The translations under genes and the position numbers were made by a program. 64,000 nucleotides of DNA from Marivita geojedonensis (GTDB taxonomy: Bacteria > Pseudomonadota > Alphaproteobacteria > Rhodobacterales > Rhodobacteraceae), in NCBI RefSeq assembly GCF_002115805.1, contig NZ_JFKC01000016.1, positions 1 through 64,000 on the forward strand, written 5' to 3'. Below the pieces are notes generated by a model. That model was not told the origin of the DNA and did not search any database. It was given only the letters and a program-made list of their open reading frames with translations. This document shows positions 45,728 to 55,222 of this stretch, in pieces (the stretch's first letter is position 1; each line of letters begins with the position of its first letter).

Positions 45728-46330
45728 ATGACGACGGCACAGCTCATCGCGTTCAACCTGACGCTGCTGGCCGCAATGGCAGCGCCCGGCCCGGCGCTGC
45801 TTTATGCGCTGCGCCAGTCGGTGGCGGGCGGGTTCGCAGCGGGCGTTGCCACCGGCGCAGGGCTGGGCCTCATGGCCGCGCTTTGGACAGGTGCAGCACT
45901 GTTGGGTCTCAACGCCGTTTTCGCGCTTGTGCCCTGGGCCTATCTGGCGCTCAAGACAGCCGGCGGGCTGTACCTCTTCTGGATTGCGGTCCAGCTCTGG
46001 CGCAGCGCCCGCGCGCCGGTGTCCGACAGCGCCCACCCCGGTGCGCGCGCATTTCTGGGCGGCGTGCTGGTCAACCTCGCAAATCCGAAATCCGTGCTCT
46101 TTGCCGGGGCGGTTCTTGTCGTGATCTTTCCGCCGGACCTGAGCCCCGGGGCAAAGGCGCTGATCGTTGCAAATCACTTCGTTGTGGAACTTGTCGTCTA
46201 CACAGTGTTTGCCGCATGCCTGTCCAGCGCCCCTGCCCGCAACGGCTATCTGCGATTGAAACCGATCATCGACCGGACTGCGGCGGTAATCCTCGGCGCA
46301 CTCGGGCTGCGCCTTCTCTTCGGACGCTGA
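45728..46330 (+). CDS. LysE/RhtB family amino acid exporter (first of two)
   Basis: A 200-aa inner-membrane protein with about six hydrophobic segments. The LysE signature is AAPGPALLYALRQSVAGGFAAGV near residue 18-40, followed by the conserved LKTAGGLYLFWIAVQLWRSA and ANPKSVLFAGAVL. Family members export amino acids or related metabolites. It is six bases from fabI and four bases before a paralogue. Confidence 0.88.
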   Translation: MTTAQLIAFNLTLLAAMAAPGPALLYALRQSVAGGFAAGVATGAGLGLMAALWTGAALLGLNAVFALVPWAYLALKTAGGLYLFWIAVQLWRSARAPVSDSAHPGARAFLGGVLVNLANPKSVLFAGAVLVVIFPPDLSPGAKALIVANHFVVELVVYTVFAACLSSAPARNGYLRLKPIIDRTAAVILGALGLRLLFGR

Positions 46331-46333
46331 CCC

Positions 46334-46945
46334 GTGAGCGCAGCAGCCATCCTTAGCATCGCCCTGATCCACCTCGCCGCCGCGATGAGTCCCGGACCGT
46401 CTTTCGTTGTCGCCGCCCGAACCGCCGTGTCCGAAGGGTTTGGAACCGCCACAGCTCTTGCCTTCAGCTTCGGTCTTGGCGCCGCGCTCTGGGCAGCGGC
46501 AGCCATGGCGGGATTGGCGCTGGTTTTCGAACTCATGCCGCAGCTCTTCACAGCGCTGAAAGTGATCGGCGGCGCCTTCCTGATCTTCATCGCGATCCAG
46601 ATGTGGCGCCATGCCCGAGAACCTCTGCCGGAAGCCGCAGACCTGCATCCACGCAGCGCAGGATCCGCAGTCTGGTTCGGCTTCGTGACATTCGCCGCAA
46701 ACCCCAAGACGGCGGTGTTTTTCGGCGCCGTGTTTGTCGGTCTTGTTCCGTCGGAAACACCGCTGGCCATCCGTGCGCTGCTGCTGGCGATCATCTTCAC
46801 AAATGAAACGCTGTGGTACATTCTTGTTGCCCGGTTCTTTTCCCTGCCCCACGCGCGAACGCTCTACACCCGCCTGAAAACAGCGATCGACCGGATGTTC
46901 GGCGGGCTGATTGCCCTGTTCGGCCTGCGTATCGCGATGTTCTGA
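46334..46945 (+). CDS. LysE/RhtB family amino acid exporter (second of two)
   Basis: A 203-aa protein starting at GTG 46334. Signature AAMSPGPSFVVAARTAVSEGFG near residue 16-37, LKVIGGAFLIFIAIQMWRHA, and ANPKTAVFFGAVF. It is about as long as its upstream neighbour and has the same layout, so the pair is probably an old tandem duplication. The exported compound is unknown. Confidence 0.88.
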   Translation: MSAAAILSIALIHLAAAMSPGPSFVVAARTAVSEGFGTATALAFSFGLGAALWAAAAMAGLALVFELMPQLFTALKVIGGAFLIFIAIQMWRHAREPLPEAADLHPRSAGSAVWFGFVTFAANPKTAVFFGAVFVGLVPSETPLAIRALLLAIIFTNETLWYILVARFFSLPHARTLYTRLKTAIDRMFGGLIALFGLRIAMF

Positions 46946-46966
46946 CCCGTCCGAAGGAGACCCGCC

Positions 46967-47470
46967 ATGACCGACCGTCTGCCCCACGAAAAAGGATTCC
47001 ACGTCAGCTGGGACCAACTGCACCGCGATGCCCGCGCTCTGGCGTGGCGGCTTCAGGGCGAAGGCCCGGACGAGGGCGGCTGGCGTGCAGTTGTCGCCAT
47101 CACCCGTGGCGGCATGGCTCCGGCAATGATCGTCGCCCGCGAACTCGACATCCGCATGGTCGATACGATCAGCGTCAAAAGCTACAACCATCAGACCCAG
47201 TCCGAACCCAAGGTGATCAAATCGCCCGACATGGATGTTGTCGGGGACGGCACCGGCGTTCTGATCATCGATGATCTGGTGGATACGGGCAAAACCCTTG
47301 AAGTGGTGCGCAAGCACATGCCCAAAGCGCATATCGCCACCGTCTACGCCAAACCGATGGGCCGTCCGCAGGTGAACACCTTCATCACCGAGGTGAGCCA
47401 GGACACCTGGATCTTCTTCCCCTGGGACATGGCGCTGCAATACGTGGAACCCTATCGCGGAAAGGACTGA
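46967..47470 (+). CDS. gpt: Xanthine phosphoribosyltransferase
   Basis: A 167-aa purine salvage enzyme that converts xanthine or guanine with PRPP into the nucleotide. GAAGGAG precedes ATG 46967. The PRPP motif is [14 protein letters not shown] near residue 96-109. The flexible-loop and base-binding parts [20 protein letters not shown] and [11 protein letters not shown] match the bacterial Gpt group. Confidence 0.94.
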   Translation: MTDRLPHEKGFHVSWDQLHRDARALAWRLQGEGPDEGGWRAVVAITRGGMAPAMIVARELDIRMVDTISVKSYNHQTQSEPKVIKSPDMDVVGDGTGVLIIDDLVDTGKTLEVVRKHMPKAHIATVYAKPMGRPQVNTFITEVSQDTWIFFPWDMALQYVEPYRGKD

Positions 47471-47471
47471 C

Positions 47472-47541
47472 CCGGCTTCTTTGGGCTCCAAGTACCTCGG
47501 GGGAGTCCGCCACTGGCGGACGGGGGCAGCGCCCCCAAACC
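47472..47541. repeat. Intergenic repeat, copy A
   Basis: Starts CCGGCTTCTTTGGGCTCCAA, continues with a TACCTCGGGGG core, an extra inverted repeat (GTCCGCCACTGGCGGAC) and ends GGGGGCAGCGCCCCC followed by AAACC. A shorter version lies at 52210-52263. It sits directly downstream of gpt. Its GC-rich hairpins suggest a terminator role. Confidence 0.7.
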
Positions 47542-47586
47542 ATGACGAAAAAGCGCGCCGCAGGCGCACACTGTGGAAAGACCCGC

Positions 47587-48783
47587 ATGACCTCACGCAC
47601 CCAGACCACATTTGCCCCTCCGGTGATGGAGGCCCGCCGCTGGCTCGAAGGTGTCAGCTTCCCGGACAACCAGCCCCTCATCAATGTGAGCCAGGCCGCG
47701 CCGGTCGACCCGCCGCCGGCGCCCTTGCGCGCCGCCATGGCCGAAGCGCTGGAGCTGCCGGAAACCCATCTCTATGGCCCTGTCCTCGGCCTGCCGGCAC
47801 TGAGACAGGAACTGGCGTCCCAATGGTCAGAGCATTACCAAGGCACCTTAACACCGGATCAGGTAGCAATAACCTCCGGGTGCAATCAGGCATTTGCCGC
47901 CACAATTGCCGCACTGTGCACGGAAGGGGATGAAGTTATCCTGCCAACCCCCTGGTATTTCAACCATAAAATGTGGCTCGACATGTCGGGGGTCGTGGCA
48001 GTTCCCCTGCCCACCGGTGCCGATCTGATCCCAGACGCCGCCGCGGCCCGTTCGCTCATCACACCCAAAACCCGCGCCATTGCGCTTGTCACTCCGAACA
48101 ATCCCGGCGGCGTCGAATATCCCGACGAGACGCTGGCGGATTTCTTTGAACTTGCCCGCGACACAGGCATCAAACTGATCGTGGACGAGACCTATCGTGA
48201 CTTCGACAGCCGCCCGAACCCGCCGCATCCGCTTCTGGCCGATCCCAACTGGGACGACACGCTGATCCAGCTCTACTCCTTCTCCAAGGCCTACCGTCTG
48301 ACGGGCCACCGTGTCGGCGCGGTTATTGGGCATCCGAACCTGCTTGCCGAGATCGAGAAGTTCCTCGACACCGTTGCCATCTGCCCGTCGCAATTGGGCC
48401 AGCGCGCCGCGCTTTGGGGGTTGCAGAACCTGGGCGACTGGCTCGCCGGGGAACGCGAAGAGATCCTCGACAGGCGCGCTGCGATCCACGATCATATGCC
48501 GCTGATCGAAGCCAAAGGCTGGCGGCTGATGGGGTGCGGTGCGTATTTTGCCTATCTTCAACACCCGTTCGCAGACTCGAGCGCCACGCTCGCGCCGAAA
48601 CTGGTTCAGGAAATCGGTGTTCTCGCCCTGCCAGGAACCATGTTCATGCCGGCCACCGACCCCTCCGGCGCCCGCCAGTTCCGCGTCGCTTTCGCCAATG
48701 TCGACCGCGCCGGGATCGAGGCGCTTTTCACCCGTCTCGCCAGCCTCGACTGGCCCCTTGCGACCCCCGGCCCCGCCGCGTAG
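47587..48783 (+). CDS. Class I/II pyridoxal-phosphate aminotransferase
   Basis: A 398-aa PLP enzyme. ATG 47587 is chosen because GGAAAG lies ahead and the earlier ATG at 47542 abuts a repeat. The PLP lysine is in YSFSKAYRLTGHRVGA near residue 237. Other conserved blocks: YGPVLGLPALRQELA, NQAFAA, VLPTPWYFNH, TPNNPGG and DETYRDF. The amino donor and substrate cannot be told. Followed by the PpiD-like gene after 42 bases. Confidence 0.9.
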   Translation: MTSRTQTTFAPPVMEARRWLEGVSFPDNQPLINVSQAAPVDPPPAPLRAAMAEALELPETHLYGPVLGLPALRQELASQWSEHYQGTLTPDQVAITSGCNQAFAATIAALCTEGDEVILPTPWYFNHKMWLDMSGVVAVPLPTGADLIPDAAAARSLITPKTRAIALVTPNNPGGVEYPDETLADFFELARDTGIKLIVDETYRDFDSRPNPPHPLLADPNWDDTLIQLYSFSKAYRLTGHRVGAVIGHPNLLAEIEKFLDTVAICPSQLGQRAALWGLQNLGDWLAGEREEILDRRAAIHDHMPLIEAKGWRLMGCGAYFAYLQHPFADSSATLAPKLVQEIGVLALPGTMFMPATDPSGARQFRVAFANVDRAGIEALFTRLASLDWPLATPGPAA

Positions 48784-48825
48784 ACACGTCGCACGAAATC
48801 ACTCGCAAGCAGGGGGCACACCCGC

Positions 48826-50670
48826 ATGGCCATGGGCAAAGGCAAGCTGTCGAAGACCTTCATCTGGATCCTGATGGGGCTTCTCATCGTCGGCCTCGCG
48901 GGGTTTGGCGCAACCAGCCTCAGTGGCTCTGCGCGGAGTGTGGCCACCGTGGGCGAAAAGGAAGTGTCGACCGACGCCTACCTGCGCGCGCTCCGGACCG
49001 AAATCAATGCGTTCTCGGCTCAGGCGGGCCGCGCGGTGCCAATGTCAGAGGCGCAGATGCTGGGTCTCGACCGACAGGTGCTGGCGCAGCTCATCACCGC
49101 CCGTGGTCTCGACAATGAAGCTTCTCAGATCGGGTTGTCGGTTGGTGACGATGTCGTGGCAGAGCAACTTCTGCAGGTGCCGTCATTCCAGGGGCCGGAT
49201 GGCAGCTTCAACCGCGAGGCCTACAGCTTTGCCCTGCGCAATCAGGGACTCTCGGAAACGGAATTCGAGGAACAGTTGCGTGACGACACGGCGCGCACCG
49301 TCCTGCAAAGCGCGCTGATCGCAGGCAATACCCTGCCAGACACCTATATCGACACGCTGCTCGCCTACGCCGGCGAAACCCGCGATTTCACCTGGGCGCG
49401 TCTGACCGGGTCGGCGCTGCAGACCGGCCTGCCGGAGCCGTCCGAGGCTGACCTCGAGGCGTATTACGAGGACAACCTGGACAACTACACCCTACCCGAG
49501 CTGCGCGACATCACCTATGCATGGATCGCGCCCGAGATGATCGTTGACACGGTCGAGGTGGACGAAGACGCTCTGCGCGCGGCCTATGATGAACGGATCG
49601 ATGAATTCAACCTGCCCGAACGCCGTTTGGTCGAACGGCTGGTTTTCAGCAATGAAGACGCCGCCACAGACGCGCTGGCCCGTCTGAACGAGGACTTCTC
49701 GTTTGAGGATCTGGTCGAGGATCGCGGGCTCTCCATGTCGGATATCGACATGGGCGATGTGACCCGCGAGGCTCTTGGCGATGCGGCCGACGGCGTTTTT
49801 GCCGCCGAGACGGGCGCTGTCGTCGGCCCTCTGCCGTCGTCGCTTGGCCCGGCCCTCTACCGCGTGAATGCGGTTCTCGACGCGCAGTCCACCTCGTTCG
49901 AGGATGCCCGCCCGGACCTGCGGGGAGAACTCGCGCTCGATCGCGCCCGCCGCGTGATCGATACATTGGCGCAGTCCATCGACGATGAACTCGCCGCAGG
50001 TGCCACGCTCGAAGAGATCGCAGACACCACCGAGGCGGAACTCGGCCAGATCGACTGGTTCCCCGGTTCGGATGGAGAGATCGCGGCCTATGATGCCTTC
50101 CGCGAGGCCGCATCGGCCCTGTCCGAAGGCGATTTTCCGGCGGTTCTGCAACTTGGCGATGGGGGCATCTTCGCAATGCGCCTGAACCGCATCCAACCGC
50201 CGGCCCCGCAGCCGATCGAAGACGTGATTGATCAGGTCCGTCAGGGATGGGACACGCGCGAGCAGACTGCGCAATTGATGGTCCAGGCCGAGGAGCTTAC
50301 AGCCGCGCTTGCCAATGGCAGCACTTTCGAAGATCTTGGCCTCGCCCCGCAATCGGAAACGGATCTTGGGCGCAACGCGCAGATCGCTGATCTGGATCCA
50401 GGCTTGCTGAGCGCGGTTTTCGAAATGGCACCGGCCGACACCCGCGCCATCACCGGGGTTGGCGAAGTCATCCTGATCCGCCTCGATGAAGTCAATCCGG
50501 TGGACCGCAGCGATGCCGACATCGAACTGCTGGCGCAGGCGCTGCGCAATCAGGCGTCAAACAGCATCGCCGAAGATCTTTTCCGCGCCTTTGCAGGTGA
50601 CGTTCAGCGCCGTGCCGGCGTCCAAGTCAATCAACCGGCAATCAATGCCGTTCATGCTGCGATCCAGTAA
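48826..50670 (+). CDS. PpiD-like periplasmic folding chaperone / peptidyl-prolyl isomerase
   Basis: A 614-aa membrane-anchored protein. One N-terminal membrane helix (FIWILMGLLIVGLAGFGATS, residues about 11-30) places the body in the periplasm. Residues about 45-165 are a SurA/PpiD N-terminal domain and residues about 250-370 a parvulin-like region (RRLVERLVFSNEDAATDAL; FEDLVEDRGLSMSDIDMGD). The active-site signature is weak, as in PpiD. It assists release of newly exported proteins at the Sec translocon. It is followed by trpE after five bases. Confidence 0.87.
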   Translation: MAMGKGKLSKTFIWILMGLLIVGLAGFGATSLSGSARSVATVGEKEVSTDAYLRALRTEINAFSAQAGRAVPMSEAQMLGLDRQVLAQLITARGLDNEASQIGLSVGDDVVAEQLLQVPSFQGPDGSFNREAYSFALRNQGLSETEFEEQLRDDTARTVLQSALIAGNTLPDTYIDTLLAYAGETRDFTWARLTGSALQTGLPEPSEADLEAYYEDNLDNYTLPELRDITYAWIAPEMIVDTVEVDEDALRAAYDERIDEFNLPERRLVERLVFSNEDAATDALARLNEDFSFEDLVEDRGLSMSDIDMGDVTREALGDAADGVFAAETGAVVGPLPSSLGPALYRVNAVLDAQSTSFEDARPDLRGELALDRARRVIDTLAQSIDDELAAGATLEEIADTTEAELGQIDWFPGSDGEIAAYDAFREAASALSEGDFPAVLQLGDGGIFAMRLNRIQPPAPQPIEDVIDQVRQGWDTREQTAQLMVQAEELTAALANGSTFEDLGLAPQSETDLGRNAQIADLDPGLLSAVFEMAPADTRAITGVGEVILIRLDEVNPVDRSDADIELLAQALRNQASNSIAEDLFRAFAGDVQRRAGVQVNQPAINAVHAAIQ

Positions 50671-50675
50671 GACCC

Positions 50676-52190
50676 ATGGCCACTCTGACCCCCGATTTCG
50701 ACAGCTTTGCCCGCGCCTACGAGGCGGGTCAGAACCAGGTTGTCTACGCCCGCCTTGCCGCAGATCTCGACACACCGGTGTCGCTGATGCTGAAACTCAC
50801 AGGGGCCGCGAAGGATGCCTTTGTCCTCGAAAGCGTGACCGGTGGCGAAGTCCGTGGGCGCTATTCAATCATCGGCATGAAACCCGATGTGATCTGGCAG
50901 TGCCACGGCACGCGAAGCAGGATCAACCGCGCCGCACGCTATGACCCGGAGTCGTTCGAGGAACTGGAAGGCGATCCTCTGACGACACTCCGCGCGCTGA
51001 TCGCGGAGTCTAAGATCAACCTGCCCGACGACCTGCCGCAGGCCGCAGCCGGGCTCTTCGGATATCTCGGCTACGACATGATCCGGCTGGTCGAACACCT
51101 GCCCAACATCAACCCGGACCCGCTTGGCCTGCCAGACGCGGTGATGATGCGTCCCTCCGTGGTGGCCGTGCTCGACGGCGTCAAAGGCGAAGTGACAGTG
51201 GTGTCCCCCGCCTGGGTCAATGACGGACTGACCGCCCGCGCCGCCTATGCGCAGGCGGCCGAACGGGTGATGGATGCGGTGCGCGACCTCGAACGTGCCC
51301 TGCCGCAACAGGCGCGCGAAATGGGCGACGCCGCCGACATCCCCGCCCCGGTGTCGAACTTCACCCACGAGGGCTACAAACAGGCTGTCGAAAAGGCCAA
51401 GGAATACATCCGCGCGGGCGACATCTTTCAGGTGGTGCCGGCACAGCGCTGGACGCAGGACTTCCCGCTTCCACCCTTTGCGCTCTACCGCTCGCTGCGC
51501 CGCACCAACCCGTCGCCCTTCATGTTCTACTTCAATTTCGGGGGCTTTCAGGTGATCGGTGCCAGCCCGGAAATCCTCGTTCGGGTCTTCGGCAGCGAAG
51601 TCACCATCCGCCCGATCGCCGGCACCCGCCCCCGGGGCGCAACCCCGGCCGAGGACGACGCGCTCGAAGCCGATCTGCTGGCCGACGCCAAGGAATGTGC
51701 CGAACACCTGATGCTGCTCGATCTCGGCCGCAATGATGTGGGCCGGGTGGCCAAGATCGGCACCGTGCGCCCGACCGAGAAATTCATTATCGAACGCTAC
51801 AGCCATGTGATGCACATCGTATCCAACGTGGTGGGCGAACTCAGCGATGACCACGACGCGCTCTCGGCCCTGCTCGCCGGCCTGCCCGCAGGCACCGTAT
51901 CCGGCGCCCCGAAGGTGCGCGCGATGGAAATCATCGACGAACTGGAACCAGAGAAACGCGGCATCTATGGCGGTGGTGTCGGCTATTTCAGCGCCGGCGG
52001 CGACATGGACATGTGCATCGCGCTGCGCACCGCGCTGGTGAAAGACAAGAAACTCTACATCCAGGCCGGTGGCGGCGTTGTCTACGACAGCGATCCGGAA
52101 GCCGAGTATCAGGAAACCGTGCACAAATCGAATGCGATCCGCCGGGCCGCCGCAGACGCCGCACGCTTTACAGGAAACGGCAATTCCTGA
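50676..52190 (+). CDS. trpE: Anthranilate synthase component I
   Basis: A 504-aa enzyme of tryptophan biosynthesis that makes anthranilate from chorismate and ammonia supplied by TrpG. N-terminal feedback-site blocks include LESVTGGEVRGRYSIIGMKPD. C-terminal catalytic blocks include GDIFQVVPAQRW, NPSPFMFYFNF, ASPEILVRV, RPIAGTRPRG, LLDLGRNDVGRVA, GTVSGAPKVRAMEIIDELEP and YGGGVGYFS. No trpG or leader peptide is next to it. The preceding gene is five bases away, so classical attenuation is unlikely. Confidence 0.96.
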   Translation: MATLTPDFDSFARAYEAGQNQVVYARLAADLDTPVSLMLKLTGAAKDAFVLESVTGGEVRGRYSIIGMKPDVIWQCHGTRSRINRAARYDPESFEELEGDPLTTLRALIAESKINLPDDLPQAAAGLFGYLGYDMIRLVEHLPNINPDPLGLPDAVMMRPSVVAVLDGVKGEVTVVSPAWVNDGLTARAAYAQAAERVMDAVRDLERALPQQAREMGDAADIPAPVSNFTHEGYKQAVEKAKEYIRAGDIFQVVPAQRWTQDFPLPPFALYRSLRRTNPSPFMFYFNFGGFQVIGASPEILVRVFGSEVTIRPIAGTRPRGATPAEDDALEADLLADAKECAEHLMLLDLGRNDVGRVAKIGTVRPTEKFIIERYSHVMHIVSNVVGELSDDHDALSALLAGLPAGTVSGAPKVRAMEIIDELEPEKRGIYGGGVGYFSAGGDMDMCIALRTALVKDKKLYIQAGGGVVYDSDPEAEYQETVHKSNAIRRAAADAARFTGNGNS

Positions 52191-52209
52191 CGGGATCCGC
52201 ACCGCCATT

Positions 52210-52263
52210 CCGGCTTCTTTGGGCTTCAAATACCTCGGGGGTTTGGGGGCAGCGCCCCCAACC
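52210..52263. repeat. Intergenic repeat, copy B
   Basis: Shares CCGGCTTCTTTGGGCT, the TACCTCGGGGG core and the GGGGGCAGCGCCCCC hairpin with the element at 47472-47541, but lacks its inner inverted repeat. It begins 20 bases after the trpE stop. Confidence 0.7.
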
Positions 52264-52264
52264 G

Positions 52265-52291
52265 GCTTTGCGACCCGCAGGGTCGCAAAGC
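52265..52291. terminator. Strong hairpin after the repeat, between trpE and sufE
   Basis: GCTTTGCGACCC at 52265-52276 pairs perfectly with GGGTCGCAAAGC at 52280-52291 around a three-base loop, followed by TTT. It is suited to stop both convergent transcripts. Confidence 0.75.
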
Positions 52292-52319
52292 TTTAACCCG
52301 TGCGCCAAAGGAGCTCAAA

Positions 52320-52733
52320 TCAACTTGAAGATGCCCGCGCAAAGCCTTGCAAACGCTCGATCATTGCCCGCAGACCATTTGAGCGCTGTGCTGACAAATG
52401 ATCGTTCAACCCCAGCCGCCCCAGTTCCGCCCGCGCGTCGATGGCCGCGACTTCGGCGGGCGGCAACCCGTTATACAGCTTGCGCAGCACCGCGATCAGC
52501 CCGTTGACGATCATCGCATCCGACTCGCCTTCGAACTGCACAACGCCACCCTCGATCTGCGGGTGCAGCCAGACCTGGCTGGCACAGCCCTCGACCTTGG
52601 TGGCCGGGACCTTAAGCGCATCAGGCAATGGCTCCATCGCCTTGCCCAGTTCGATCACCATCCGATAGCGGTCTTCCCAGTCGTCCAGAAACTCGAAATC
52701 CTCGACAATCTCTTCAAAAGCGGCGCTCGCCAT
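52320..52733 (-). CDS. sufE: Cysteine desulfuration protein SufE
   Basis: A 137-aa sulfur-transfer protein that takes sulfur from the SufS desulfurase for Fe-S assembly. The acceptor cysteine is C50 in KVEGCASQVWL. Also seen: DWEDRYRMVIELGK, MIVNGLIAVLRKLYNG and LGLNDHLSAQRSNGL. ATG 52733 follows GGAG. No other suf genes are nearby. Confidence 0.94.
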   Translation of the reverse strand: MASAAFEEIVEDFEFLDDWEDRYRMVIELGKAMEPLPDALKVPATKVEGCASQVWLHPQIEGGVVQFEGESDAMIVNGLIAVLRKLYNGLPPAEVAAIDARAELGRLGLNDHLSAQRSNGLRAMIERLQGFARASSS

Positions 52734-52868
52734 GGCGGTCTCCGGGGCTGCTGAACTGTTCCCCGCACACCTAGGCAGGGACGGCGCAAAGGTCCAGCCC
52801 GGGCTTGACGCTTTTCAACGGCGAAGCAATCGGTTACGTCAAAAGAACCAGAGCCGAAGGGACCGACC

Positions 52869-53375
52869 ATGCGCAAGCTTCTGATCCTCGCAACCATCGC
52901 GCTGACAGGCTGCGCCGCGATAAACGAGTCGCGCTTCAATCCGCTCAACTGGTTCGGACGCAGCCAGCCCGATCCGGCCGCGATGGATGTCGCCAATGCA
53001 GAGGTCAATCCGCTCATTCCGCGCCGACGGATTTCGTTTTTCCGCAACAACCAACCCGAAGCATTCGCCGGGCAACCGATTGCGGAAATCACCGAGCTTC
53101 TGGTGGAACGCCGCCCCGGCGGGGCGATCATCCGGGCCACCGGACAGGCAGACCGTGTCGGCCCGTTCGATGTCCGCTTGATCGGCGATGAGGCGGCCAG
53201 CACCGATGGTGTTCTGGTGTTCGATCTCAAGGCGCTCCAGCAACCCGGTCCGCGCAGCACCAATCCGCAGGCAAGACAGGTGACTGTCGGGCGCTGGATC
53301 ACCGATCAGGATCTGCGCGGCATCCGGACCATCACCGTCCGCGGAGCGAACAATGCCCGCAGCGTCCGGCGCTGA
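52869..53375 (+). CDS. Predicted lipoprotein, conserved hypothetical
   Basis: A 168-aa protein from ATG 52869, with AAGGGA ahead. Its N-terminus MRKLLILATIALTGC is a short lipoprotein signal with the acceptor Cys at position 15. The mature part is rich in Arg and Pro and ends in a basic tail (NNARSVRR). I do not recognise the family; similar lipoproteins occur across Rhodobacterales. It converges on rnd, three bases away. Confidence 0.8.
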   Translation: MRKLLILATIALTGCAAINESRFNPLNWFGRSQPDPAAMDVANAEVNPLIPRRRISFFRNNQPEAFAGQPIAEITELLVERRPGGAIIRATGQADRVGPFDVRLIGDEAASTDGVLVFDLKALQQPGPRSTNPQARQVTVGRWITDQDLRGIRTITVRGANNARSVRR

Positions 53376-53378
53376 CCC

Positions 53379-54536
53379 TCAAAGCTCGATGATCTGAACC
53401 TGCTTGCCCTTCGCTGCAAGGCCGACGCGCCCGTCGCAAAGACGCAATGCATCTTCGCCAAAGACCTCGCGCCGCCAGCCGTGCAGCGCAGGCACATCCC
53501 GCTTACCGGCCGCGAGAGCGTCCAGTTCCGCCGAGGACGCGATCAGCTTGGACGCCACCCCCGACGCTTCGGTTTTCGCCTTGAGCAGAACCCGCAACAG
53601 ATCGGCCAGCGCAGGATTCACCTGCGGGGACGGACGCGCGGCATCCGGCGACGGAAGCTGCTCTTTCGGCATGCTCTGTGCCCTGTGGACAGCCTGCAGG
53701 ATGCCGTTGGCAATCTCTCCCTTGCGCGCCTCACGCAGAAGCAGCCGCGACCGGCCCAGATCCGCCATGTCTTTGGGTTTGGTAGATGCCAGCTCCACCA
53801 GCGCATCATCCTTGAACACCCGGCTTCGCGGCACGTTGCGCTCCTGCGCATAGGACTCACGAAACTTCGCCAACTCCTTGACGATGGCAAGGAAACGCGG
53901 CGCGTTCGAGCGGGTCTTGACCCGCATCCAGGCATCCTCGGGCCGTGTCACATAAGTCTCGGGCGCAAGCAGCGTTGCGATTTCCTCTTCAACCCACGCC
54001 GCGCGCCCGGTCTCGGCCAACCGCTTGCGCAGGAACTCATAGATCACGCGAAGATGGGTCACATCCGCCAGCGCATAGGCTTTCTGATTGTCCGACAGCG
54101 GTCTCCGCGACCAGTCGGTGAAGCGCGAGGACTTGTCGAGGGATTGCTTGGCGATCTTGCGGACCAGTGTTTCGTAGCCAACCTGTTCGCCGAACCCTGC
54201 CACCATGGCCGCCACCTGGCTGTCGAACAGCGGCTGCGGAATGACGCCATGGTCGATATAGAAGATTTCGAGGTCCTGGCGCGCCGCGTGAAAGACCTTC
54301 ACCACGCTCTGGTTGCGGAACAGATCGAGCAAGGGCTCAAGCGACAGATCTCCGGCCAGAGGATCCACCAGAACCGCATCCGTTTCCCCGTCCCCGCGAT
54401 ACGCCAGTTGGATCAGGCAAAGCTTGGAATAATAGGTCCGTTCCCGCAGGAACTCCGTGTCGACCGTCACATAGGGTGTCAGTGCAGCACGTTCGCAGAA
54501 CGCGGCTAGCTCGGTGGTCGTCGTCACAATGTGCAT
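53379..54536 (-). CDS. rnd: Ribonuclease D
   Basis: A 385-aa 3'-5' exoribonuclease for tRNA and other stable RNA ends. The DEDD exonuclease domain is at residues about 1-180: VTVDTEFLRERTYYSKLCLIQ (first D and E), VFHAARQDLEIF (second D), and YALADVTHLRVIYEFL (third D and Tyr). An HRDC domain lies at about 205-290 (FLAIVKELAKFRESYAQERNVPR). The C-terminal third is a second HRDC-like region. Confidence 0.94.
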   Translation of the reverse strand: MHIVTTTTELAAFCERAALTPYVTVDTEFLRERTYYSKLCLIQLAYRGDGETDAVLVDPLAGDLSLEPLLDLFRNQSVVKVFHAARQDLEIFYIDHGVIPQPLFDSQVAAMVAGFGEQVGYETLVRKIAKQSLDKSSRFTDWSRRPLSDNQKAYALADVTHLRVIYEFLRKRLAETGRAAWVEEEIATLLAPETYVTRPEDAWMRVKTRSNAPRFLAIVKELAKFRESYAQERNVPRSRVFKDDALVELASTKPKDMADLGRSRLLLREARKGEIANGILQAVHRAQSMPKEQLPSPDAARPSPQVNPALADLLRVLLKAKTEASGVASKLIASSAELDALAAGKRDVPALHGWRREVFGEDALRLCDGRVGLAAKGKQVQIIEL

Positions 54537-54628
54537 ATTTCGGGTCGTTCGTTATTCTTGTGTTTGTGTCACCCCACCCTGCGTATAGCCCAAAAGCCGC
54601 GCTTTGCATAGCGGCGGGGTCTGTGCCG

Positions 54629-55222
54629 TCAGGGCAGATCAATCCTGTCGCGCTGGCCTTCGGCAAACCGGCGCAGCACAAGCGGGTAGAGCACATGCTC
54701 CTGTACCAGAACGCGCGCGGCCAGATCATCTGCGGTATCACCCGGCACAATCGGAACCCGCGCCTGCCCGAGAACCCGGCCACCGTCCAGTTCCGCCGTG
54801 ACCTCGTGTACGGAACAGCCCGCCTCGGTGTCACCGGCATCAATGGCGCGCTGATGGGTGTGCAGGCCTTTGTATTTCGGCAGGAGAGACGGATGGATGT
54901 TCAGCATCCTGCCCTGCCAACGGGTCACGAACCCTTCGGTCAGCACACGCATGAACCCGGCGAGGCAGATGATGTCCGGATGCGCCTGTTCGAGAACATG
55001 TGTCAGCGCGTCCTCAAAGGCCGGGCGGTCCGATCCAAAGGGCCGATGATCCACGACCGCCGTAGGGATGCCGCGTGCTTTGGCCTTGTCCAGACCACCC
55101 GCATCGGCGCGATTGGACAACACCAGCACAGGCCGCGCGGGGTGATCGCCGGTCATGTCTTCGACCAGCGACACCATGTTGGAGCCGCCGCCTGAAATCA
55201 GGATCGCCACGCGTTTCGTCAA
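54629..55222 (-). CDS. purN: Phosphoribosylglycinamide formyltransferase
   Basis: A 197-aa enzyme of purine synthesis that adds a formyl group to GAR using 10-formyl-THF. Seen: [18 protein letters not shown] near residue 6, [33 protein letters not shown] written over about 82-115 with the catalytic N-H and H, and VTAELDGG with catalytic Asp near 145. The start appears to be TTG 55222, overlapping the purM stop, with a GTG at 55210 as alternative. Cotranscribed with purM. Confidence 0.93.
   Translation of the reverse strand: MTKRVAILISGGGSNMVSLVEDMTGDHPARPVLVLSNRADAGGLDKAKARGIPTAVVDHRPFGSDRPAFEDALTHVLEQAHPDIICLAGFMRVLTEGFVTRWQGRMLNIHPSLLPKYKGLHTHQRAIDAGDTEAGCSVHEVTAELDGGRVLGQARVPIVPGDTADDLAARVLVQEHVLYPLVLRRFAEGQRDRIDLP

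Noticed and set aside
50640-50680. Tryptophan attenuator ahead of trpE
   Set aside because: The gap to the preceding gene is five bases, with no room for a leader peptide or terminator.
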